Origin: Paraburkholderia phenazinium
Lineage (GTDB): Bacteria; Pseudomonadota; Gammaproteobacteria; Burkholderiales; Burkholderiaceae
Direction: 5' to 3'
Assembly (NCBI RefSeq): GCF_900141745.1
Contig: NZ_FSRM01000002.1
Coordinates: 1,922,001-1,986,000 of the forward strand
Length of the DNA: 64,000 nucleotides
The notes below the pieces were generated by a model that ran no database searches, had not been told where the DNA came from, and saw only the letters and a program-made list of their open reading frames with translations. The position numbers were made by a program, and so were the translations under genes. Position 1 is the first letter of the stretch. The number at the start of each line of letters is the position of its first letter. This document shows positions 25,857-34,346 of this stretch, piece by piece.

Positions 25857-27329
25857 ATGGACATCCACATCGTAGTCGTTGGACGCCGCGACCTGGCGGG
25901 CCAGATCTACCGGCAATTGCGCGCGGGCATCGTCGAAGGACGTTTGGCGGGCGGCACGCGTTTGCCTTCCACGCGCGATCTCGCGGTGCAACTCGGCGTA
26001 TCGCGCAAGACGACGCTTGATGTGTTCGAGCGGCTGCTTGCCGAGGGCTATCTGAGCGCGCGCACAGGGGCAGGAACGTTCGTTGCCGAAGGTCTGCAGC
26101 GGCTACCCGTGCAACATGCGGGCTACGTTCGGACAGTTGAACCGGCGCGTGCGCAGACGAAAGCCCGTTCTAAAGCGCGCGCACAGCCGCTTTGGGAACA
26201 CATGCCTGCCGGCTTGTCGTTGCCGGCATCGAAGCTCGTGTTGGAGCACGAATTCATCGGCGGCATGACGGACAAATCGCTGTTCCCGTTCGACGTCTGG
26301 CGCCGCTGCATCAATCAGGCTGTGCAAGTGCAGTCGCGCAGTCCAGGTATTTATCGCGACGCCGCCGGGGAGCCGGAGTTGCGTCTCGCGATTTCGCGCT
26401 ATCTCGGGTTTAACCGCGCGGTCGTGTGCAACGCGGATGAGGTACTCGTCACGCAAGGCGCGCAGCACGCGCTCGACCTGATGGCGCGTGTCATGCTGCG
26501 TCCGGGTGACGTGGCGGCGCTCGAAGATCCCGGCTATCCGCCCGCGCGTGCCTGCTTCGCGGCGGCCGGGGCGAAGGTCGTTGCCGTGCCGGTGGATGCG
26601 GACGGCCTGATGGTTCACAAACTTCCGGACAATGCGCGGCTCGTCTATGTCACGCCTTCGCACCAGTTTCCGCTCGGCATGCCGATGAGTCTCGAGCGTC
26701 GCGTTGCGTTGCTGGAATGGGCGCAAAAGCGCGGCGCAGTGATCATCGAGGACGACTACGACAGCGAATATCGCTTCGAAGGCCGGCCTATGGAGCCGTT
26801 GAAAAGTCTCGATCGCGCCGGACTGGTCGCTTATATCGGCACGTTTTCGAAAACGATCTTCCCGGAGCTGCGAGTCGGCTACGTGGTGCCGCCCGCTCCA
26901 TTGCTCAGGCCGCTTTGCACGGCGCGGCAGGTTGCCGACCTGCACGGCTGCACGCTGACCCAGACCGCGCTTGCGGCTTTCATGCTGGATGGTGAGTTCG
27001 CCAAGCATTTGCGGCGCATGCACAAGATCTATGCGGCGCGTCGCGTGTGTCTGCTCGAGCATCTGCAAGGCGGCCTCGAACCATGGTTTGACGCCGTGGT
27101 GCCGACCGCCGGCATCCATCTCGCCGCGCGCCTCAAAGGGACGATTACCGAGGAAAAGGTGATCGCAGCGGCGCGCGCGGCGTCGATCGGGCTCTACGGA
27201 ATCGCTCGATTTCATCGTCGAGCGAGGCCGCAGCCTGGTCTGATGTTCGGCTACGGCGGCATCGCGGTTGAACAGATTGATGCTGCGTTAACGGCGCTTG
27301 CGAAGCTGATGCCCCGTCTCGCACGCTGA
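25857..27329 (+). CDS. MocR-type regulator (GntR HTH fused to aminotransferase)
   Basis: A 490-aa protein. Residues ~10-85 form a GntR winged helix (GRLAGGTRLPSTRDLAVQLGVSRKTTLDVFERL); residues ~120-490 form a class-I aminotransferase domain with the PLP-site stretch IIEDDYDSEYRFEGRP and Schiff-base Lys in GTFSKTIFPELRVGY. MocR proteins often act as PLP-dependent sensors, for example of GABA or PLP itself. The likely target is the divergent AhpD-like gene, 111 bases away. Confidence 0.92.
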   Translation: MDIHIVVVGRRDLAGQIYRQLRAGIVEGRLAGGTRLPSTRDLAVQLGVSRKTTLDVFERLLAEGYLSARTGAGTFVAEGLQRLPVQHAGYVRTVEPARAQTKARSKARAQPLWEHMPAGLSLPASKLVLEHEFIGGMTDKSLFPFDVWRRCINQAVQVQSRSPGIYRDAAGEPELRLAISRYLGFNRAVVCNADEVLVTQGAQHALDLMARVMLRPGDVAALEDPGYPPARACFAAAGAKVVAVPVDADGLMVHKLPDNARLVYVTPSHQFPLGMPMSLERRVALLEWAQKRGAVIIEDDYDSEYRFEGRPMEPLKSLDRAGLVAYIGTFSKTIFPELRVGYVVPPAPLLRPLCTARQVADLHGCTLTQTALAAFMLDGEFAKHLRRMHKIYAARRVCLLEHLQGGLEPWFDAVVPTAGIHLAARLKGTITEEKVIAAARAASIGLYGIARFHRRARPQPGLMFGYGGIAVEQIDAALTALAKLMPRLAR

Positions 27330-27542
27330 GCGCCAGGGTTCATTTTTCATGCGCCGTTTCACGTTTACCCCCTGAAATACGGGTTAAAAAGTGTTGCGGA
27401 GTCGGCGCGACGCAACAAACCGTAACGCTAATACACAAAAGAGTCGCGCAAAACGCCATAGCGCTTGTAGAATCCGGCCTTGAAGCGTGCGCATACCGCG
27501 GGCGCTTCTTGCATTCACTGACCAACAACAGGTAGGAGAAAC

Positions 27543-27995
27543 ATGCCGACTTCCGCAAAAAAGGTGGCCAAGAAGGCTGCTACGGTACCGACCAAAAAGG
27601 TTGCTGCGAAGAAAGTTCCTGCGAAGAAAGTCGTCGCAGCTAAGAAGGTCGCCGTGAAGGCGTCTGGCGGCGCCCCGTCGCCGATCAAGGACACCTTCAC
27701 GAAGGCCTCGCTGGCTGCACACGTCGCAGAACTGGCTGCTGTTGAGCCGAAGGCTGCCAAGGCTGTGCTGGCCGCGCTCGAAGACACGATCCTCGGCGCA
27801 GTCCACAAGAAGGGTGCTGGCGAATTCACGCTGTCGGGTCTTCTGAAGATCGTCGTGCAAGCTGTGCCGGCGAAGAAGAAGCGCTTCGGCAAAGACCCGT
27901 TCACGGGCGAAGAGCGTTGGTTCCCGGCCAAGCCGGCTAGCGTGCGCATCAAGGCACGTCCGCTGAAGAAGCTGAAGGACGCAGCAGCAGCGTAA
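27543..27995 (+). CDS. HU-family DNA-binding protein with H1-like Lys/Ala tail
   Basis: A 150-aa nucleoid protein. Residues 1-45 are a Lys/Ala/Val repeat of AAKKV type like eukaryotic H1 tails; residues ~50-145 are an HU/IHF-like domain (SLAAHVAEL, GEFTLSGLLKIVVQAVPAKKKRFGKDP). Such hybrids occur in Burkholderiales. TAGGAG lies six bases before the ATG. TAGAAT near 27471 may be its -10 box in the 213-base leader. It should bind and compact DNA. Confidence 0.92.
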   Translation: MPTSAKKVAKKAATVPTKKVAAKKVPAKKVVAAKKVAVKASGGAPSPIKDTFTKASLAAHVAELAAVEPKAAKAVLAALEDTILGAVHKKGAGEFTLSGLLKIVVQAVPAKKKRFGKDPFTGEERWFPAKPASVRIKARPLKKLKDAAAA

Positions 27996-28083
27996 TCGTG
28001 CAGGACGTCCCGCTCGTTATGGCCGGTTCGATAACAGCGGTTGGCGTCACGCCGAGCTGATGTGCTGAATGTTCAGGCAGTGC

Positions 28084-28118
28084 AAAATCCCCGCGGGTGC
28101 GAATCCGCGGGGATTTTT
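28084..28118 (+). terminator. Rho-independent terminator of the HU-type gene
   Basis: ATCCCCGCGG (28087-28096) pairs with CCGCGGGGAT (28105-28114) around an 8-base loop and is followed by TTTTT. The rest of the gap to 28392 holds no gene that I can support. Confidence 0.92.
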
Positions 28119-28392
28119 ATTGGCGCTGCGGTTTGTTGCGCAACGCGCACGGGCTGGGCGTATGAGGCCGCCAATACGCCATGGAGATGCGCCCGATGCA
28201 CCGGAGTAGCGCATTGCGGGGCGCCGCAGTACGATGATGCCGAAGCTGTGCGGGCCGTATGCGCTGTTCGTGTGCATCCTTCTCCGGTTTGTGTGCGGAA
28301 AGCCAATGGCATAGCGTTTGCTTTGATGCTTGTTGAACACCCGAATGCGCAGCGCATTCGCCTTCTATCCGACAACAAGAGCGGGGCGTGAC

Positions 28393-29802
28393 ATGCGATG
28401 CTATGACGAGATGCGTCATCACGATGAAGTCGTGCGGCCTCATTACGCACGCTTCGAGCGCTGGCTCGTAAAGCAGGGCAATGAGGCAATCGCGCGCAAG
28501 CGCGCGGAGGCGGACCTGTTGTTTCGCCGCGTGGGGATCACCTTCGCGGTTAACGGCGACCTGTCCGGCACCGAACGGCTCATCCCGTTCGATCTGATCC
28601 CGCGGATCATTCCGCGCGGCGAATGGCAGTCTCTCGAAGCGGGTCTGCGGCAGCGCGTGCAGGCGCTCAATCTGTTTATCCACGACGTCTATCACGACCG
28701 CAATATCGTGCGCGCCGGCATCGTTCCCGCTGAGCAGGTCTATACCAATGCGCAGTATCGTCCGGAGATGCAGGGCGTCAATGTGCCGCTCGGCGTGTAT
28801 GCGCATATTGCCGGCGTCGACGTGGTGCGGGCCGGCGACGACGGTGCTTTCTACGTGCTCGAAGACAATCTGCGAGTGCCGTCCGGTGTGTCCTACATGC
28901 TGGAAAACCGCAAGATGATGATGCGGTTGTTTCCGGAACTGTTCGTACAGAACCGCATTGCGCCGGTGGCGCACTATCCTGATCTGCTGCTCGATACGTT
29001 GCGTTCGGTCGCGCCGGAAGGCGTCGACGATCCGGTCGTCGTGGTGCTCACGCCGGGCATGTACAACTCGGCGTATTTCGAGCACACGTTCCTGGCTCAG
29101 CAGATGGGCGTGGAACTGGTGGAAGGCAAAGATCTGTTTGTCGACGACAACTACGTCTTCATGCGCACCACCCAGGGACCCAAGCGGGTCGACGTGATCT
29201 ATCGCCGGGTGGACGACGACTTTCTCGATCCGCTTGCGTTCCGTACCGATTCGGCGCTCGGCGTGCCGGGTCTGCTGACCGCTTATCGGGCTGGGCGCGT
29301 GGCGCTCGCCAACGCGATGGGCACCGGCATTGCCGACGACAAATCGATCTATCCGTACGTGCCGGAAATGATCGAGTTCTATCTCGGCGAGAAGCCGATT
29401 CTCAACAACGTGCCGACGTTCCAGTGCCGCAAGCCGGACGATCTCGCCTATACGCTTGCGCATCTGCCTGAGCTGGTGGTGAAGGAAGTGCACGGCGCAG
29501 GCGGCTATGGAATGCTGGTGGGACCGGCTTCGACCACGGCCGAGATCGAAGACTTTCGCAAACGTCTGATCGCGCGCCCGGCCGGCTATATCGCGCAGCC
29601 GACGCTCGCGTTGTCCGCGTGTCCGACCTTCGTGGAGGCGGGCATCGCGCCGCGCCATATCGACCTGCGGCCGTTTGTGCTGTCGGGCAAGACCGTGACG
29701 ATGTGCGCAGGCGGGCTGACCCGTGTGGCGCTGCAGGAAGGGTCGCTGGTGGTCAATTCATCGCAGGGAGGCGGGACCAAGGATACCTGGATGGTCGACT
29801 GA
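28393..29802 (+). CDS. Circularly permuted ATP-grasp protein (DUF404/407 type)
   Basis: A 469-aa protein. Start 28393 (MRCYDEM) follows a GGGGCG; ATG 28330 is in frame but lacks a ribosome site. Recognisable stretches are RVGITFAVNGDLSGTERLIPFDLIPRII, APYV-like core VLEDNLRVPSGVSYMLENRKMM, VVKEVHGAGGYGMLVGP (nucleotide-binding loop) and the C-terminal SSQGGGTKDTWMV. The family is predicted to ligate amino acids or peptides using ATP. It opens the second locus of this kind in the window, where ATP-grasp and alpha-E are separate genes. Confidence 0.92.
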   Translation: MRCYDEMRHHDEVVRPHYARFERWLVKQGNEAIARKRAEADLLFRRVGITFAVNGDLSGTERLIPFDLIPRIIPRGEWQSLEAGLRQRVQALNLFIHDVYHDRNIVRAGIVPAEQVYTNAQYRPEMQGVNVPLGVYAHIAGVDVVRAGDDGAFYVLEDNLRVPSGVSYMLENRKMMMRLFPELFVQNRIAPVAHYPDLLLDTLRSVAPEGVDDPVVVVLTPGMYNSAYFEHTFLAQQMGVELVEGKDLFVDDNYVFMRTTQGPKRVDVIYRRVDDDFLDPLAFRTDSALGVPGLLTAYRAGRVALANAMGTGIADDKSIYPYVPEMIEFYLGEKPILNNVPTFQCRKPDDLAYTLAHLPELVVKEVHGAGGYGMLVGPASTTAEIEDFRKRLIARPAGYIAQPTLALSACPTFVEAGIAPRHIDLRPFVLSGKTVTMCAGGLTRVALQEGSLVVNSSQGGGTKDTWMVD

Positions 29803-29821
29803 AGGGGTCGCGGGTCTCGCC

Positions 29822-29843
29822 GCCGCCGTCGTAAAGCGGCGGC
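29822..29843 (+). other. Hairpin between ATP-grasp and alpha-E genes
   Basis: GCCGCCG (29822-29828) pairs with CGGCGGC (29837-29843). No T-run follows, so it is not a classical terminator. It sits in a 163-base gap, much longer than the gap between alpha-E and transglutaminase, and could attenuate or process the transcript. Confidence 0.5.
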
Positions 29844-29965
29844 AGCCACACCCGCTGACAAGGAAAGCCGGCGCGATGCTCGCATCAGATCGTATAAGCG
29901 CCGGCGCGAACGGGTAACCAGCGCGGGCCAGGAATGCCCAGCGTCATCAATCATGGAAAGCCGTC

Positions 29966-30916
29966 ATGCTAAGCCGCACTGCCGACCACCTCTTCTGGAT
30001 GGCCCGTTACATGGAGCGCGCCGAGAATACCGCGCGCATGCTGGATATCAATCTGAAGGCGCTGCTGCTGCCGCAGACGCCGGAGCAGGAGGCCCGCGCA
30101 CAGCGTTCGGTGCTGCGCATCTCCGAACTCGAGTCGGCCTTCACGCAACGCTACGACGAACCGACGCGCGAAAAGGTGCTGGATTTCATGGTGGCGGACG
30201 CTGCCAACCCGTCCAGCATTTATTCGTGCCTGCAGGCCGCGCGTGAAAACGCTCGCGCCGTGCGCGGCACGTTGACCACCGAATGGTGGGAGACGATCAA
30301 CGACACCTGGCTTCAGTTCACCGAGCGGATCGCGGCGGGGCAGCTCGCCACGAGCCCGGATGGTCTGTTCGAATGGGTCAAGTTCCGCTCGCACCTGTCG
30401 CGCGGCGTGACGATCGGCACCGCGCTGCAGGACGATGCGTTCTTCTTCACGCAGCTGGGTACGTATCTGGAGCGGGCCGACAACACCGCGCGGATTCTCG
30501 ACGTGCGCTTTGCCGACGTGGAGCCGAATTCGCGCGATGCCGCGCGCCAGCTCGAAGATTTCTACTACTGGACTTCGATTCTCAGTTCGGTGTCGGCGCT
30601 GGAGATCTATCGCAAGGTGTATCGCGATGTCGTCACGCCGGCGCGCGTGGTCGAGCTGATGATCCTGAACCAGCAGATGCCGCGTTCGCTGCTCGCCTCC
30701 GTGGATGGCGTCTGCAACAACCTGGCGATGCTGCGTACCACCGGCTCCAACCAGTGCGAGCGGTTTGCCGGCAAGCTGCGCGCCGAGTTGGTGTACTCCG
30801 ACATCCGGCAGATTTTCGAAGCCGGCCTGCACGCTTATCTGACGCAATTCCTGGCTCGGGTGTTCGAACTGGGCAATCTCGTTGCGCGTACCTATCTGAT
30901 GTTGCCAGTGGCCTGA
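29966..30916 (+). CDS. Alpha-E domain protein (DUF403)
   Basis: A 316-aa mostly helical protein. It opens with LSRTADHLFWMARYMERAENTARMLD and has an internal echo QLGTYLERADNTARILDVRF near residue 165, the duplicated ER-A-N-AR motif of the family. The function is unknown; it always travels with ATP-grasp and transglutaminase partners and is probably a structural or substrate-binding component. In the first locus the same domain is fused to the ATP-grasp protein. Confidence 0.92.
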   Translation: MLSRTADHLFWMARYMERAENTARMLDINLKALLLPQTPEQEARAQRSVLRISELESAFTQRYDEPTREKVLDFMVADAANPSSIYSCLQAARENARAVRGTLTTEWWETINDTWLQFTERIAAGQLATSPDGLFEWVKFRSHLSRGVTIGTALQDDAFFFTQLGTYLERADNTARILDVRFADVEPNSRDAARQLEDFYYWTSILSSVSALEIYRKVYRDVVTPARVVELMILNQQMPRSLLASVDGVCNNLAMLRTTGSNQCERFAGKLRAELVYSDIRQIFEAGLHAYLTQFLARVFELGNLVARTYLMLPVA

Positions 30917-30929
30917 CGGAGTTATTTTT

Positions 30930-31727
30930 ATGTACCTGACTATCCGCCACGACACCGCCTATCGCTACGAATCGACGGTTCATTATTCGATCCAGCAGCT
31001 GCGTCTCACGCCTTCCAGCGGCGCCTCGCAGACGGTGCGGCGCTGGAGTATCGACGCCCCCGGCAAACTCGATTCCACCTTCGACGCCTATGGCAACGTG
31101 CTGCATACGCTGGTGCTGAACAAGCCGCATAGCGAGATCCGCCTGCATGTTTCGGGGGAGGTCGACACGATTGCGCTGGTCGACGGCCAGCTGCGCGATG
31201 CGGTTGGCCCCATTCCGCTCGAGCACTACACCTGCGCCACGCGGCTGACCGAAGCCGACGGGGCAGTGCGCGAACTGGCGCAGTCGGTGGCAGTGCTCGA
31301 TTCGCCGCGCGGCCTGATCAAGCTGGCCGAGGAGATCGCACAGCGTGTGAAATACCGGCCCGGCACCACGGAAGTGACCAGTACGGCCTCCGAGGCGCTC
31401 GCGCTCGGCAACGGCGTGTGTCAGGACCATGCGCACCTGATGCTGGCCTGCTGTCGGTTGCGCGGCATCCCGGCGCGTTACGTGAGTGGCTATATCGAGC
31501 CGGGCGACGTGCCGAATGGCGCGAGCCACGCCTGGGTTGACGTCTGGCTCGGCACTGGATGGATTTCAGTCGACGTAACAAACGCGGCGTTTGCAAGCGA
31601 AATCTACTGCCGGCTGGCAGCGGCGCGCGATTACGAAGCGGCCGCGCCGATCCGCGGACGGCGCATCGGCGGACTCGAGGAAAAGCTGAACGTCTCGGTG
31701 ACGGTTAGTGCACAGTTACCACAGTAA
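30930..31727 (+). CDS. Transglutaminase-like family protein (265 aa)
   Basis: N-terminal beta domain (TIRHDTAYRYESTVHYSIQQLRLTP) and papain-fold core. Catalytic residues are C164 in GVCQDHA, H200 in SHAWV and D215 in WISVDVTN. It starts 13 bases after the alpha-E stop. It is a paralogue of the 297-aa protein at 1437-2330 but shorter. In this gene set it is predicted to hydrolyse or transfer amide bonds. Confidence 0.92.
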   Translation: MYLTIRHDTAYRYESTVHYSIQQLRLTPSSGASQTVRRWSIDAPGKLDSTFDAYGNVLHTLVLNKPHSEIRLHVSGEVDTIALVDGQLRDAVGPIPLEHYTCATRLTEADGAVRELAQSVAVLDSPRGLIKLAEEIAQRVKYRPGTTEVTSTASEALALGNGVCQDHAHLMLACCRLRGIPARYVSGYIEPGDVPNGASHAWVDVWLGTGWISVDVTNAAFASEIYCRLAAARDYEAAAPIRGRRIGGLEEKLNVSVTVSAQLPQ

Positions 31728-31800
31728 GGTGGATCGCACCAAAGGCTGCGGCGGCGTCGCATTACAATAGCGGCGTCTGCTGGTCTTCTGGATATTTTCT

Positions 31801-32679
31801 ATGACTTACTGTGTGGCGATGTGCGTGGACGACGGACTCATCTTTTTGTCCGATACTCGCACCAACGCCGGCGTCGATCACATCAGCACCGCGCGCAAGA
31901 TGACGGTGTTCGAGCAGCCCGGCGAGCGTGTGCTGGTGCTGCTGGGCGCCGGCAACCTGTCGCTGACCCAGGCGGTGTTGCAGGAGCTGAGCGAGCCATC
32001 CGACCCCGAGCGCCCTACGCTGTGGAGCGCGCCGACCATGGCGGACGCGGCACGCGTCATCGGCCAGGCAGTGCGCGACGTGCATCAGCGTGAAGCCCAG
32101 GCGCTGCAGGAATTCGGCGTCGACTTCAATTGCAGCTTTATTCTGGGTGGCCAGATTGCCGCCAGCGGCAAGGCGCGTGCGAGCCGGCCGCATCTGTTCA
32201 TGATTTACGCCGCGGGCAACTTCATCGAATCGTCGGCGGTGAACCCCTATTTCCAGATTGGCGAGTCGAAATACGGCAAGCCGATCATCGACCGCGTGCT
32301 GACCCCGACCACCCCGCTCGACGAGGCCGCCAAGTGCGCGCTGATCTCGATGGACTCGACGCTACGCTCGAATCTGTCCGTGGGCCTGCCGCTCGATCTG
32401 CTGGTGTACGAAAAGGACGCGCTGCGCGTGACGCGCTTCGTCTCGGTCGATCATGACAACACGTACTTTGAAATGATCCACCGCACGTGGGGCGAGCGCC
32501 TGCGTCAGGTGTTCTCCGAGATTCCCGATCCCGACTGGCAGGCGTCGGCCAACGTGCCGACGCAGCGCCCCGAGCGCGCCCTGGTGATGCATCGCGCGCC
32601 GGTAGGTGGCGACGAGGCGGTCGAAGCGAAGCCTGCTCAGACGCTGGCGCAGGCCGAGAAGCACAAGGCGCAACGCTAG
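31801..32679 (+). CDS. Anbu-type proteasome-related peptidase
   Basis: A 292-aa Ntn-hydrolase-fold protein. After removal of Met the N-terminus is Thr (TYCVAMCVDDGLIFLSDTRT), as in HslV and proteasome beta subunits; T2, D18 and K33 match the expected catalytic set. The middle has SFILGGQIAASGKARASRPHLFMIYAAGNFIES, which fits Anbu/BPH proteins. Anbu is known to assemble into open helical rings and is typically encoded with ATP-grasp, alpha-E and transglutaminase genes, exactly as here. Natural substrates are unknown. The C-terminal ~45 residues are hydrophilic. Confidence 0.9.
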   Translation: MTYCVAMCVDDGLIFLSDTRTNAGVDHISTARKMTVFEQPGERVLVLLGAGNLSLTQAVLQELSEPSDPERPTLWSAPTMADAARVIGQAVRDVHQREAQALQEFGVDFNCSFILGGQIAASGKARASRPHLFMIYAAGNFIESSAVNPYFQIGESKYGKPIIDRVLTPTTPLDEAAKCALISMDSTLRSNLSVGLPLDLLVYEKDALRVTRFVSVDHDNTYFEMIHRTWGERLRQVFSEIPDPDWQASANVPTQRPERALVMHRAPVGGDEAVEAKPAQTLAQAEKHKAQR

Positions 32680-32744
32680 TAGACCCGTAGAACGGGTGCG
32701 CGGCGCTTGCCAAAGGTCGCGCAAACAATTCCCGCAGCAATGAA

Positions 32745-32783
32745 AAAAGCCAGCCACCGGCTTATCGCCTGTGGCTGGCTTTT
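32745..32783. terminator. Bidirectional terminator between anbu and porin
   Basis: AAAAGCCAGCCAC (32745-32757) pairs with GTGGCTGGCTTTT (32771-32783). The A-run on the left and T-run on the right let it terminate the Anbu operon and the convergent porin gene. Confidence 0.93.
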
Positions 32784-32817
32784 GACAGCGTCCTGCTTCA
32801 GCTGTCCGTCAAGTCGA

Positions 32818-33963
32818 TTAGAACTTGTGACGGATACCGAGGCTGACGATTGCTTGCGAGTTCGAAGCCGAGAATTCGTCGTAGTCAGCAACCGATGCCA
32901 CTGCGCCCGTGCCCGTTGCGCGTTGATAGGCGCCAACCAGGTAGAGGTCCGTGCGCTTCGACAGGTTGTAGTCGCCGCCCAGCGAGATCTGGTTGTACGA
33001 TGCCGAGTCGCCGTTGCCCGAACCGTGCGTGAACGTGTAGCCCAGACCCAGCAATGCTGCCGGCGTCAGTTGGTAGTTCACGAAACCTGCGCCGACGTTG
33101 TAACGTTCCGTCGAGGTGAACGCCGAGAACGCGTCCGCCTTGTACTGGGCGTTGCTGTAACGCAGACCAGCCGTAACCGGTCCGATGACGTACTGTGCGC
33201 CGATCGAAGCGATACCGATCGACTTCGCCGTCACGTACGGCGTGTTGATCGAGTTGAACGTGCCGTCCGACGTACCAGCCCAGCCGCCGTTGCGACCTGC
33301 CAGCGTGTCGGCGTTATCCATGCGGATGTAGCCGGCTGCAACGCTGAACGGACCGTTTGCGTACGTAGCTGCGCCCGACCAGGTTTGACCCGAGCCAGTC
33401 GAACCTGCGACGCCGCCGAATGCGTACATCGCTTCGAACTGGAAGCCAGCGTACGTTTGCGACGTGTACTTGATTGCGTTGTTCGTACGCGAGCTGTTGT
33501 CGTTGTTGTCAACGTCGCTCGGCGTCGTGAACGTGGAGCCCCAGTAGTTGTCAGCCGTGACTGCCTGGACCAGGTCGACGACCGGGTCATACTGGCGGCC
33601 GATCGTGACCGTACCGAACTGGTCGCTCGACAGGCCAACAAATGCCTGACGGCCGAACAGCTTGCTCGAGCCGTTGTACGAACCCATGGCGCCGCTGTTC
33701 GGGCTGAAACCGTTTTCCAACTGGAACACAGCCTTCAGGCCACCGCCCAGATCTTCCGTACCCTTCAGGCCCCAGCGGTTGCCCTGCAGGTTGCCGGCGG
33801 CGAGGCCGACGGAACTCTTGTTGCTGCCCGAAACGTTAACGTTATTAACGTACTGGATCGAATCGTCGAGCACGCCGTACAGGGTCACGCTGCTTTGAGC
33901 ATGAGCGGCGCCTGCTGCGCCCAAGAGTGCCAGCGAGAGGCTAGACAGTGCGAACTTTTTCAT
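32818..33963 (-). CDS. Outer-membrane porin (Burkholderia OmpC-like)
   Basis: A 381-aa porin. Signal peptide MKKFALSSLSLALLGAAGAAHA, mature start QSSVTLYGVLDDSIQYV, GLKGTEDLGGGLKAVFQLENGF near residue 75, and the terminal Phe of SLGIRHKF needed for outer-membrane assembly. I chose ATG 33963 because GGAG lies six bases upstream; the GTG at 33975 would include this site. It should form a 16-strand trimeric channel for small hydrophilic solutes. Confidence 0.95.
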   Translation of the reverse strand: MKKFALSSLSLALLGAAGAAHAQSSVTLYGVLDDSIQYVNNVNVSGSNKSSVGLAAGNLQGNRWGLKGTEDLGGGLKAVFQLENGFSPNSGAMGSYNGSSKLFGRQAFVGLSSDQFGTVTIGRQYDPVVDLVQAVTADNYWGSTFTTPSDVDNNDNSSRTNNAIKYTSQTYAGFQFEAMYAFGGVAGSTGSGQTWSGAATYANGPFSVAAGYIRMDNADTLAGRNGGWAGTSDGTFNSINTPYVTAKSIGIASIGAQYVIGPVTAGLRYSNAQYKADAFSAFTSTERYNVGAGFVNYQLTPAALLGLGYTFTHGSGNGDSASYNQISLGGDYNLSKRTDLYLVGAYQRATGTGAVASVADYDEFSASNSQAIVSLGIRHKF

Positions 33964-34346
33964 CCATTTCTCCACGCGATGATTGGTTTAGTTGTTGCGG
34001 GATGGAGAATAGCGCAGGCCGTCTGAAGGGTAATACTGAAAAAAAATGAGTGTCTCGTAAACGTGACACCGGCCGAAAACGCTTATATATCAAGGAAAGT
34101 GAACATTGTTGCTAATACAGCAACACCGAATGTCGAAATCCGCATTATTGTTGTTTCGTTCATAGTCAGGGCGTTGGCATGTGTCACAGAAGCGTCCGTG
34201 GCGGGACGGATGTAACTTTTTGTATCTCTGGGTGGGGTGACGCGAGATCGTCAAATTCCATTGAAATCAACGCTGGATTGATTTGCGTGCTAGACAGTTG
34301 CGCCCGAATGTGAGTGTTCTCCCTGGTATGGGACGCGAAAAAGGTC
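33964..34346. promoter_or_regulatory. Porin upstream region with inverted repeats
   Basis: This 383-base gap has no gene. GTTGCT-AATAC-AGCAAC (34108-34124) is a 6-bp inverted repeat, and GTGTC/GACAC (34050-34054 and 34065-34069) another. Porin genes are often controlled by several factors, so these are candidate operators or stem-loops in the porin leader. Confidence 0.45.
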
